A program made the translations under genes and the position numbers. Below, piece by piece: positions 1-7,184 of a DNA stretch of 64,000 nt (positions are counted from its first letter, which is position 1; each line of letters starts with the position of its first letter). Under the pieces are notes generated by a model, which did not search any database, was not told the origin of the DNA, and saw only the letters and a list, made by a program, of their open reading frames with translations. Source of the stretch: Neolewinella antarctica (GTDB lineage Bacteria > Bacteroidota > Bacteroidia > Chitinophagales > Saprospiraceae); the NCBI RefSeq assembly GCF_011927835.1, contig NZ_JAATJH010000005.1, positions 390,561 through 454,560 of the forward strand, given 5' to 3'.

Positions 1-43
1 GCTCTGAGGGGAACAGGACCGGGACGAATTCCCGGAAGCGATG

Positions 44-51
44 CAAAGATA
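44..51 (-). promoter_or_regulatory. Candidate Bacteroidota -7 promoter box
   Basis: The minus strand reads TATCTTTG, an exact match to the Bacteroidetes primary-sigma -7 consensus TAnnTTTG. No TTTG -33 box is visible at the expected distance. The same octamer, also followed by C, lies ahead of rimP at 2262-2269. It would drive a gene left of the window. Confidence 0.4.
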
Positions 52-66
52 GGCAATTAACTAAAG

Positions 67-80
67 CGCCGCTTGCGGCG
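67..80 (-). terminator. GC palindrome, possible nusA terminator
   Basis: CGCCGCTTGCGGCG is a perfect inverted repeat. Read on the minus strand it is followed by a T-poor tract (CTTTAGTTAATT), so it is a weak intrinsic terminator candidate for the rimP-nusA transcript. It lies about 320 bp beyond the nusA stop codon. Confidence 0.3.
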
Positions 81-397
81 GGGTGGATAGTCGCTTACTT
101 ATTTCCGCGTATGAGGTGCGTCACCGAAAAATCCGGCGAACCCGGGCCTGACCCCGGAGCGCGTTATCCAACAACGCGACTTTATACTTTGTTGAACGCT
201 TGTGTTTCTCGCCATCAGCGACACTAGGCGAAACCGCGCTCGCAGGGCGTCACCGACGGGTGCCTTCCTTGACTACCGTGCGGCAGAAAAGCCAACCTTT
301 CAAATTTGCCCACAAAAGGTAAGTGTGAAAAGTTGGCTTCAGTCGAGGAACCTGATGGTGCTTCACTAAGTCGTGCGCCGTTCAGGCACCGCCGAAA

Positions 398-1636
398 TTA
401 CTCTCCGTCAAACTCCGCAGCCAGGACGGCAAGCACGGCAGTGACGGTTTCTTCTTCCAGGTCCGTCCGGCGAATGAGCTCTTCCGGCGTCGAATCCAAC
501 ACGGACTTTGCCGTATCGAGGCCGATGCTCTTGAAAGCGTCGAGTACCCAGGCTTCGATCTCGTCCTTAAATTCGTCGAGGTCGACGTCATCAATTTCAA
601 CTTCGTTGTTCCGGTATACGTCGATCTCAAATTCCACCAATCGGCTAGCCAACTTGATGTTCGTACCACCCTTGCCGATGGCCAGACTGACCTGGTCAGG
701 CTCCAGGTAGACCTTGGCGCGGCGGGCTTCCAGATCCAGCTCGATGTTGCTCACGCGGGCGGGCGTGAGGGAACGCTGGATGTAGAGGGACGTGTTGCTC
801 GTGTAGTGAATCACGTCGATGTTCTCCTGGTTCAGCTCCCGGACGATGCCGTGGATGCGGGAACCTTTCATACCGACACAAGCACCGACGGGGTCGATAC
901 GCTCGTCGTAAGATTCGACGGATACCTTGGCGCGCTCACCCGGGATACGGACAATACCCTTGATGGTAATCAGACCGTCTTCGATCTCGGGGACTTCCTG
1001 CTCCATCAATTTAGCCAGGAAGCGCTCGTCGGCGCGGGAGACAATGACAACGGGGTTGTTGTTGTTCCGCATCTCGACTTCCTTGATGATACCACGGACC
1101 ATATCTCCCTTGCGGAAGTAGTCACCCCGGACGGTTTCGGTACGGGGAAGGACCAGCTCACGACCATTAGAGTCATCGATAACGAGGACTTCGCGCTTGA
1201 GGATCTGCTGCACTTCACAGAGGACTAAATCACCGATGCGCTCCGTGTAATTACGGTAGAGCTCATCTTTCTCGATGTCCATAATGCGGCTAATCAGCGT
1301 CTGGCGCGCGGCCATAATGGAACGGCGCCCGAAGTCTTCTAAGAAGAGTTGCTGGTAGCATTCTTCGCCGACTTCGTAATCGTCGTCCACGGCCAGGGCT
1401 TCGGAGAAGGAGATCTCGGAGAGCTCGTCGGTGACTTCACCGTCCGGGACGATTTCGCGGACGCGCCACAGTTCGAGGTCGCCCCGGTTAGCGTTCACGA
1501 TGATGTTGAAATTATCGTCGGTGGTGTACTTCTTCTTGATCAGGGTCCGGAAAACGTCTTCGAGAATCCGCACCATGGTGGGGCTGTCGATCGATTTGCC
1601 GGAGCTGAATTCTTTGAATGTATCTACGAGATTCAT
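398..1636 (-). CDS. nusA: Transcription termination/antitermination factor NusA
   Basis: Binds RNA polymerase and nascent RNA and modulates pausing, termination and antitermination in the cytoplasm. 412 residues. The order is the usual one: N-terminal RNAP-binding domain (about 1-125), S1 domain (about 130-200, with GDLVLCEV and RKGDMVRGIIKEVE), then two KH domains with the motifs GACVGMKGSRI (about 240-280) and LAIGKGGTNIKLASRL (about 315-345). A short acidic helical tail (DEFKDEIEAW to the end) follows, in place of the longer repeats of enterobacterial NusA. The start is ATG at 1636. It follows rimP by 6 bp, the conserved rimP-nusA order, so the two are very probably co-transcribed. Family identification is secure. 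Confidence 0.97.
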   Translation of the reverse strand: MNLVDTFKEFSSGKSIDSPTMVRILEDVFRTLIKKKYTTDDNFNIIVNANRGDLELWRVREIVPDGEVTDELSEISFSEALAVDDDYEVGEECYQQLFLEDFGRRSIMAARQTLISRIMDIEKDELYRNYTERIGDLVLCEVQQILKREVLVIDDSNGRELVLPRTETVRGDYFRKGDMVRGIIKEVEMRNNNNPVVIVSRADERFLAKLMEQEVPEIEDGLITIKGIVRIPGERAKVSVESYDERIDPVGACVGMKGSRIHGIVRELNQENIDVIHYTSNTSLYIQRSLTPARVSNIELDLEARRAKVYLEPDQVSLAIGKGGTNIKLASRLVEFEIDVYRNNEVEIDDVDLDEFKDEIEAWVLDAFKSIGLDTAKSVLDSTPEELIRRTDLEEETVTAVLAVLAAEFDGE

Positions 1637-1642
1637 AATTCG

Positions 1643-2113
1643 CTAGAAGCTAATTTTTACGATTGATTTTTTAATGTCGGCAAAGGCCACCGGGGTTTCT
1701 TCCACGACGGTCACTTTGCGCTTACCCTCCTTGCGGCGGATTTTGGCGGAAAGGACAACGCCTTCTTCGGTGACGCTGATGAGCTCGCCTTTGTACTTGT
1801 CGCCCGCGTTCGTCGTCACTTCCAAGGTACGACCCTTATTCTTGACGTACTGGCGGTGAAATTTTAGCGGCCGGTCCACGCCGGGGCTGCTGACGTTGAG
1901 GGTATATTTTTCGCCGAGGGGCTGTTCCGCATCGAGGTAGGCTTCGATGTGGCGACTGAGGGTGCGGCACTTTTCGAAGGTCATCGGGGAGTCGCTGTCG
2001 ACGTAGATATCCACTTTCGTGTTCGTGTGGTGCACGTCCACGACGAAGGCGTCGCCGAACTCTTCGTTTTCCGCGATAAAATTTTCCAGTAATTTGGTGA
2101 TCTTCTCGACCAT
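1643..2113 (-). CDS. rimP: Ribosome maturation factor RimP
   Basis: RimP assists late assembly of the 30S ribosomal subunit in the cytoplasm. The product has the RimP signature: an N-terminal domain with the GDAFVVDVHH..TKVDIYVDSDSPMTFEKCRTLSR pattern, then the hallmark LNVSSPGVDRPL, then a small SH3-like C-terminal domain ending in DIKKSIVKISF. I place the start at the ATG at 2113 (156 aa) because AAAGG lies just upstream. An in-frame GTG at 2140 would add nine residues. nusA begins 6 bp after the stop. A terminator-like hairpin (2207-2233) and a -7 box (2262-2269) lie upstream. Confidence 0.95.
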   Translation of the reverse strand: MVEKITKLLENFIAENEEFGDAFVVDVHHTNTKVDIYVDSDSPMTFEKCRTLSRHIEAYLDAEQPLGEKYTLNVSSPGVDRPLKFHRQYVKNKGRTLEVTTNAGDKYKGELISVTEEGVVLSAKIRRKEGKRKVTVVEETPVAFADIKKSIVKISF

Positions 2114-2206
2114 ATCCCTTTGCTGTTTTTTCCCGATCACACTGCACCTGCATCCGTGCCCAAATCACCGCACATAATGGCTGCGCTAAAATTTGGGTGG
2201 AGACAC

Positions 2207-2233
2207 AAAAAAAAGGGAACCTTGCGATTCCCT
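2207..2233 (-). terminator. Intrinsic terminator between the fasciclin gene and rimP
   Basis: On the minus strand AGGGAA and TTCCCT arms (2214-2219 and 2228-2233) enclose an 8-nt loop and are followed directly by eight T. This is a clean rho-independent terminator shape. It lies 157 bp beyond the fasciclin gene but also downstream of a -7 box match at 2262-2269, so it could sit inside the leader RNA of rimP-nusA. Confidence 0.7.
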
Positions 2234-2261
2234 CCGTGGTATTTTTTGCGACCTTGTTTGG

Positions 2262-2269
2262 CAAAGATA
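2262..2269 (-). promoter_or_regulatory. Candidate promoter of rimP-nusA (-7 box)
   Basis: The minus strand reads TATCTTTG, exactly TAnnTTTG. A TTTGACA lies 12 nt upstream, closer than the usual -33 TTTG spacing. Transcription would start near 2255, about 140 nt before rimP. Confidence 0.45.
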
Positions 2270-2305
2270 ACGCGCATTTGTCAAATAGGTTGATGTTGCC
2301 TTAAA

Positions 2306-2348
2306 TGCACCGCGTCCACACTCCATATTGGGGCGCGGACGCGGGTGC
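2306..2348. repeat. GC-rich dispersed repeat, copy 1, with flanking arm
   Basis: 2331-2348 reads GGGCGCGGACGCGGGTGC, the reverse orientation of the GCACCCGCGNCCGCGCC element found across this window. A near-complementary arm, TGCACCGCGTCC (2306-2317), precedes it, so the whole could fold into a hairpin. It lies between the fasciclin gene and rimP. Confidence 0.6.
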
Positions 2349-2389
2349 AAAGTTGACCAAAAAAGCAGGCCAGTTCGGATGAATCGCTA

Positions 2390-3334
2390 CTAGAAGTTAG
2401 TGGGTAGCAAAACCGTAGGAATCAGGTGGACCACACCGTTCGTGCCCTGGATGTTATTAGCTGAGGAAATCTCTACGTTCTGGGCCGGATCCGACGTAGT
2501 CGTGATCGTCGTGTTTCCGGTGCCACCAAAAGTAAGCCCTTCACCCGCCAGCAGGGTATTCGCCGTGCTGGGAATGCCATCCGCCCGCACGTTGCCGTTG
2601 ACGACGTGGTAGGTAAGAATGTTAGTCAATTCCGGTACGGTGAGCGTGGCGACCGTGCTGTCAATGGCGGTGAAAGCAGCGTTAGTGGGGGCGAACACCG
2701 TGAAGGGTCCGTCGTCGCTCAGTGCTTCGACGAGACTAGCCGTTCCCAGGGAGCTAACTAAGGTGCTTAGTCCGGGGGCATCTTGTGCAATCTGGACGAT
2801 GTTCTGAGCCATTAGGACTTCATCGATGATGTGGATGACGCCATTGTCGGCGGCTACGTCAGCGGTTGTCACGGTGGTCGATCCATTGACGGTAACCGCG
2901 CCGTTAGCATTGTTCAGTACGAGACTCAGCGGAGCATCGTCCGGGCCGGTCTCATTTAGCGTCGTTGGGAAACTAGTGCCAGCAGCAATGTCGGCGGCGA
3001 GGACTCTCGCGCCCAGTACGTGGTAAAGCAGGATGTTGCTAAGCGTGTCATTATCCATGGCGGCCAGGCCGGCGGCATCGATGTTGGCGGCCGCAAAGGC
3101 GGCGTCCGTTGGCGCGAAAACGGTAAAATTGCCGCTGACGTTATCGAGCACATCGTCCAGGTCCGTCTGTTCCAGGGCGGCGCGGAGGAGGGTGAAATCA
3201 TCGTTGGTATCCACAATGGCGGAGATGGTGTTGGGACGAACCGCGTCGGTGTCGTCATCGTCTTCGCAGGAGGAAAAACCAAGGGCGAAGATGGCCAGGA
3301 TGGCCAGCAGGAGGGGGGAAGAGAGTTTGAACAT
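2390..3334 (-). CDS. Two-domain fasciclin (FAS1) lipoprotein
   Basis: Predicted surface or periplasmic adhesion-type lipoprotein. The N-terminus is a lipoprotein signal peptide with lipobox FSSC (Cys23), then an acidic EDDDD stretch. Two FAS1 domains follow, about residues 36-170 and 172-314. Each carries the two family blocks: FTVFAPTDAAF / ILLYHVLG / NGVIHIIDEVL in the first and FTVFAPTNAAF / ILTYHVVNG / NGVVHLIPTVLLP in the second. FAS1 domains mediate cell adhesion or polysaccharide binding in many bacteria; the ligand here is unknown. It stands alone on the minus strand with a terminator downstream. The start is ATG at 3334. Confidence 0.9.
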   Translation of the reverse strand: MFKLSSPLLLAILAIFALGFSSCEDDDDTDAVRPNTISAIVDTNDDFTLLRAALEQTDLDDVLDNVSGNFTVFAPTDAAFAAANIDAAGLAAMDNDTLSNILLYHVLGARVLAADIAAGTSFPTTLNETGPDDAPLSLVLNNANGAVTVNGSTTVTTADVAADNGVIHIIDEVLMAQNIVQIAQDAPGLSTLVSSLGTASLVEALSDDGPFTVFAPTNAAFTAIDSTVATLTVPELTNILTYHVVNGNVRADGIPSTANTLLAGEGLTFGGTGNTTITTTSDPAQNVEISSANNIQGTNGVVHLIPTVLLPTNF

Positions 3335-3589
3335 TAGGTTATGAGTTTAAAAACGGGGCGGGATTGTTGGTTTGCCCACTCCGCAGGTGTAAAAAATGGA
3401 TTTTAAGTGAAACACACGCTAATCACGTAGCCAGTCAACGAATGCCGTGGACACATAAGCACGGAAACGTACCTAAGTTTATTCCCTTAAGGGAGCATTG
3501 TCTGGGGCCGGACAGAGTTGGGATTAGTTATTCTCCAGCACTGTTTAACGTGCAATAAAAGGGGGTTTAGGATAATAACTGACTACTCG

Positions 3590-5305
3590 CTAACGGTGCT
3601 GCACGGCCGGCAAATCCCAGCCCCGGTCCCCCCGCTCCTCCGCAATGTGGGTCAGCGCATCCTGGATCGACAGGAAAAAGTAAGCAGCCCCCATCCGCTC
3701 CATCATGCCGGATTTGTAGAGCATGTCCCGCACCGGGCCGATTACGCCACAGAGGTAGAGCTCCACCCCCCGCCGGTCGAGCACGTCGAGAAACTGGGAG
3801 AGAGAAAACAGACCACTGGTGTCGAGGTCGTTGATCGTGTGCGCGTCGATGATGACGGACCGGAGCGCCTCCCCCCGCGCGTCAACGAATCGCTCGAGTT
3901 GCTGGCGAAAAAAGTCTGCGTTACCGAAGTAAAGTTCCGCATCGAAACGCATGATCAAAATGCCCGGGTCGGTCTCGGCGGCGGCGAAGCGGGCGCAGTT
4001 GCGAAAAGCGTTCGTACCGGGCACGCGCCCCAGCTCCGCCATGTGTGGCCGCGCGGCGCGGGCGAAGACGAAATACAACGAAAGAACTACGCCGCCGGCT
4101 ACGCCGTACTGAAGGCCGGCAAATAGCGTAAATAGAAAAGTAATGGCGAGGGTAGCAAACTCTTTCGGCGCTAGTTTCCAGAGGCGTTTCATCTCCGCCA
4201 CGTCGAAGAGCTTACGCACGGAGTAGATGATCAGGGCGGCGAGAACGGGGATGGGTAAATAGTAGAAAAGCGGGGTAAGAAAAAGCAGCACCAGTACCAG
4301 CAGGCCAGCCGTAAAGAGCGAGCTCAGCGGCGTCAGCGCGCCGGCCCCTTCCCCCACCGCCGACCGGCTAAAGCTAGCCGAACTCGGAATGGCCTGAAAA
4401 AACATGCCGAGTAGCTTACTGAAACCGAGGGCAACCAACTCCCGGTTGGGTTCAATGCGGTAATGCTGGTGCCGCGGCGAAAATGCCTTGCCGATCGAGA
4501 GCGTCTCGATGAAACTGAGCAGCGCAATCACGGCCGCCACGGGCAACAACTCCAGTACCACTTCCCAGCTAAGAACCGGCATGGCCAAACCCGGCAAACC
4601 CGAAGGGACCGCACCCACGATCTTGACGCCCCAGTCCGCACCCACCAGCGCGATTAGTGCGGTGGACGTAACGATCAGCACCAACATGGTCGGAAACTTC
4701 TTCGGTAGGAATTTTCCCGCCAGCAGCAACAACAAGAGCGTCAGTAAACCAAGCGCCGCGGAGGGCAGGTGGAGCGCCCCGACGTTTCGCGCCAATTCTA
4801 ACACCGTATCGTGAAAGAAACGCGTTCGTTCCGTACGAACCCCCAGCAATGCATCCGCCTGAGAGAACATGATCAGTACCGCCGCCGCCGAGACGAAGCC
4901 GGACAGCACGGGCCGGCTCAGCAAGCTGCCAATGCCGCCAAAGCGCAGTAAGCCAAACAGCAGCTGGAGCACTCCCGTCAGGCCACCGAGAAGGATGGCG
5001 TAACCAATAAAGGTTTCCGAGCCCGGCTGCGCCAGTCCGGCAATGCCGTTAAGGCAAAGCAGCGAGGCCAGCGCCGTCGGTCCTACCGATGTGTGTGGCG
5101 AAGAAGCAAAAAGCGCGTAACCAACGAGTGGTACCAATGCGGCGTACAGGCCGTAAACCGGTGGAACCCCGGCCAGCAGCGCGTACGCCATCGCCTGGGG
5201 CACGAGCAGCACCCCGACGGTCAGGCCGGCAACTAGGTCAGTGACGACCGTAGCCCGACCAAAATCGGGGGGGGCGGGGAACCATTTATCGAGGCGAATG
5301 CGCAC
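3590..5305 (-). CDS. SulP-family inorganic anion transporter with STAS domain
   Basis: Inner-membrane SLC26/SulP transporter of 571 residues, the usual length. The N-terminal core has the family signature around VGVLLVPQAMAYALLAGVPPVYGLYAALVP and SVGPTA, then about a dozen hydrophobic segments up to residue 420. The cytoplasmic C-terminus is a STAS domain (about 435-555) containing VIIDAHTINDLDTSGLFSL. The substrate could be sulfate, bicarbonate or another anion. The downstream position 127 bp from a persulfide-dioxygenase-like gene on the same strand favours a sulfur oxyanion, but that is inference. The start is GTG at 5305; the next in-frame Met would remove the conserved first helix. Confidence 0.93.
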   Translation of the reverse strand: MRIRLDKWFPAPPDFGRATVVTDLVAGLTVGVLLVPQAMAYALLAGVPPVYGLYAALVPLVGYALFASSPHTSVGPTALASLLCLNGIAGLAQPGSETFIGYAILLGGLTGVLQLLFGLLRFGGIGSLLSRPVLSGFVSAAAVLIMFSQADALLGVRTERTRFFHDTVLELARNVGALHLPSAALGLLTLLLLLLAGKFLPKKFPTMLVLIVTSTALIALVGADWGVKIVGAVPSGLPGLAMPVLSWEVVLELLPVAAVIALLSFIETLSIGKAFSPRHQHYRIEPNRELVALGFSKLLGMFFQAIPSSASFSRSAVGEGAGALTPLSSLFTAGLLVLVLLFLTPLFYYLPIPVLAALIIYSVRKLFDVAEMKRLWKLAPKEFATLAITFLFTLFAGLQYGVAGGVVLSLYFVFARAARPHMAELGRVPGTNAFRNCARFAAAETDPGILIMRFDAELYFGNADFFRQQLERFVDARGEALRSVIIDAHTINDLDTSGLFSLSQFLDVLDRRGVELYLCGVIGPVRDMLYKSGMMERMGAAYFFLSIQDALTHIAEERGDRGWDLPAVQHR

Positions 5306-5432
5306 GGGCGTTTGTTGGTCTGACGTGAAGGGGCGTTGCGGATCTCATCCTGCACCCGGACTTTTCGACCAGCAAGAACGAGGGGCCGGGGTGAGCGGTA
5401 CGCCGCACGAAATTACTGGCGGAGCTTTAATA

Positions 5433-6818
5433 CTACCCGGTCACTTCTTGTCCCAAGATCAAAGCCACCTTATCCTGCACGTTTACAATGTCGTCCACCC
5501 CACGGGATTTTAACAGGCTCGTAGCGATGGTGGATCGGTAGCCACTGCCACAGTGCACGTAGATCGTCCCTGCTTTCGAGAGTTCCCCCCGACGGCTACT
5601 GAGTTCATTCAGGGGAACATTGCTGGCAACACTCAGGTGGCCACCCTTAAACTCTGCCTCTTTGCGCACGTCTAGCGTCGCCGGTACTTTACCGGCCCGC
5701 AGACGCTCGCCGAACGTGTGCGCGTCGATGGTTTCCAACTGGTCGAGCTCGCCACCGTAGCTTTTCCAGGCTTCGATGCCCCCTTCTAAATAGCCTAATA
5801 CGCCATCGTACCCGACACGGCTAAGGCGTTCGGCGGCCTCGGCTTCGCGACCCGCGTCGACAATCAGGAGGATGGGTTGCTTGAGGTCCGGCACGAGCTC
5901 GCCGACCCAGGGGGCGAAGGATCCGTCGAGGCCGATGAAAATACTGTTGGGAACGAATCCTTTTACGAATTCCGCTTTATCACGGACGTCGAGCAGGAGG
6001 GGGCGGTCGTTGTTGGCGGCGCGTTCGAATTCAGCGGGGGGAAGGGCCTGGAGGCTACGGTCCATCACTTTTTCGAAGCTTTCGTAGCCTTCCTTATTCA
6101 GGCGGACGTTCTCGCCGAAGTAGGCGGGCGGGGGAAGCAGTCCGTCGGTCACTTCCCTGATGAATTCCGCGCGCGTCATGTCGGTGCGCAGGGCGTAATT
6201 TGTTTCCTTCTGGTTTCCGAGCGTGTCCTGGGTTTCGCGACTCATCTTCTTGCCACAGGCCGAGCCAGCGCCGTGGGCGGGGTAGACGATTACGTCGTCG
6301 GGCAGCACCATAATGCGGCGGCGGAGGGATTCGTAGAGGAGGCCAGCCAGATCTTCGACCGTGAGGGCGCCGGACTTCTGGGCGAGGTCGGGCCGGCCAA
6401 CGTCACCGATAAACAAGGTGTCGCCGGAAAAAAGGGCGTGGGGCTTGCCCTCCTCGGTTAATAATAAGTAACAAGTACTTTCCAGCGTATGACCGGGCGT
6501 ATGGAGTGCGCGGATGGTGAGTTTGCCGACGTGGAAATCTTCCATGTCGTGGGCGGTATGCTTCGCGTAATCCGTTTTGGCCCCAGGGCCGTACACGATG
6601 GTTGCGCCGGACTCCTTCGCCAGATCGAGGTGACCACTGACGAAATCAGCGTGGAAATGAGTTTCGAAGATGTATTTGATCTTGGCCCCGGCGTCGTTGG
6701 CGCGCTTCAGGTAGGGTGCCGGGCTGCGCAGCGGGTCGATGATGGCGGCTTCCCCGTCGGACTCAATGTAGTAAGCGCCCTGGGCGAGGCAGCCGGTGTA
6801 GATTTGGTCGATGATCAT
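5433..6818 (-). CDS. MBL-fold persulfide dioxygenase-like protein with two rhodanese domains
   Basis: Predicted sulfur-handling enzyme that oxidises glutathione persulfide to sulfite, as ETHE1-type proteins do. 461 residues. The metallo-beta-lactamase domain (1-240) has H54-x-H56-x-D58 and H63 in THFHADFVSGH, H106/H110 in LHTPGH, and D133 in FSGDTLFIGDVGR, the set expected for a mononuclear iron site. Two rhodanese modules follow. The first (about 265-355) has DAGREAE where the catalytic CxxxxR loop should be, so it lacks the cysteine. The second (about 370-461) keeps CGSGYRS with Cys423. The order resembles known MBL-rhodanese fusions. It lies upstream of the SulP gene on the same strand. 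Confidence 0.92.
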   Translation of the reverse strand: MIIDQIYTGCLAQGAYYIESDGEAAIIDPLRSPAPYLKRANDAGAKIKYIFETHFHADFVSGHLDLAKESGATIVYGPGAKTDYAKHTAHDMEDFHVGKLTIRALHTPGHTLESTCYLLLTEEGKPHALFSGDTLFIGDVGRPDLAQKSGALTVEDLAGLLYESLRRRIMVLPDDVIVYPAHGAGSACGKKMSRETQDTLGNQKETNYALRTDMTRAEFIREVTDGLLPPPAYFGENVRLNKEGYESFEKVMDRSLQALPPAEFERAANNDRPLLLDVRDKAEFVKGFVPNSIFIGLDGSFAPWVGELVPDLKQPILLIVDAGREAEAAERLSRVGYDGVLGYLEGGIEAWKSYGGELDQLETIDAHTFGERLRAGKVPATLDVRKEAEFKGGHLSVASNVPLNELSSRRGELSKAGTIYVHCGSGYRSTIATSLLKSRGVDDIVNVQDKVALILGQEVTG

Positions 6819-6926
6819 GGATGCATGAAGGTTTGTTCATGTATTAAGGTGTTAGTTGGTGTTTGGTTGAAAGGGGGTGTTTTACCTAAGTGCGTGCGCT
6901 ATAATTCAGCTTCGTTGCTTTTTTTT

Positions 6927-6943
6927 GGCGCGGTCGCGGGTGC
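6927..6943. repeat. GC-rich dispersed repeat, copy 2
   Basis: Reads GGCGCGGTCGCGGGTGC, reverse orientation, preceded by a T-run. Same core as copies at 2331, 53856 and 62164. Confidence 0.65.
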
Positions 6944-7027
6944 AGGGTTATGGGCCAGAAAACGATTAACTCACGGTAAGGTGCCGTAAACCGGGCGAGA
7001 CGGTTTGTCTCCTTTCCCAACTACGTG

Positions 7028-7057
7028 GCACTCCCGATAGCTATCGGGACCGCGCCC
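7028..7057. repeat. Palindrome-core variant of the dispersed repeat, copy A
   Basis: TCCCGATAGCTATCGGGA (7032-7049) is a perfect 18-bp palindrome flanked by GCAC on the left and CCGCGCCC on the right. These flanks equal the two ends of the GC-rich dispersed repeat. A second copy is at 53922-53950. Confidence 0.65.
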
Positions 7058-7118
7058 AGATTATTTACTACGGTACCGAACCGAATCTTTGCGTACCGAA
7101 GACCGGGGTTTGTAAAAC

Positions 7119-7160
7119 AAAAAATCCCCGGCCAACTGACTAAAATCAGCTAACCGGGGA
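7119..7160 (-). terminator. Strong intrinsic terminator of the giant adhesin gene
   Basis: On the minus strand a 15-bp stem (12 Watson-Crick pairs and 3 wobbles by eye, arms starting TCCCCGG and ending CCGGGGA) with a short T-rich loop is followed by TTTTTT. It begins 25 bp past the adhesin stop codon. Confidence 0.85.
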
Positions 7161-7184
7161 CTCACCAAATAAAGGAATCAACCC

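Larger units (their letters stand above)
1..397. other. Non-coding stretch downstream of nusA
   Basis: No convincing gene here. Reading frames on both strands are short and resemble no family I know. The stretch holds a GC-rich palindrome (67-80) and an exact Bacteroidota -7 box on the minus strand (44-51), so it probably separates nusA from a minus-strand gene beyond the left edge. In many bacteria the next gene would be infB, but that cannot be seen here. A 6-bp hairpin with a 7-nt loop at about 160-178 resembles a tRNA anticodon arm, but no acceptor or T arm fits around it. Confidence 0.5.
6819..7184. other. Intergenic region with repeats and a terminator
   Basis: No gene seen. The region carries one GC-rich dispersed repeat (6927-6943), one palindrome-core variant of it (7032-7049) and the terminator of the giant adhesin gene (7119-7160). 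Confidence 0.6.

Noticed and set aside
120..260. Possible tRNA on the minus strand (hairpin with a TGG anticodon-like loop)
   Set aside because: Only the anticodon-like arm fits; no T arm with TTCNA, no D arm and no paired acceptor ends around it.
306..710. 134-codon plus-strand frame opposite nusA
   Set aside because: Ser/Thr/Arg-rich shadow of the nusA coding strand with no start signal.
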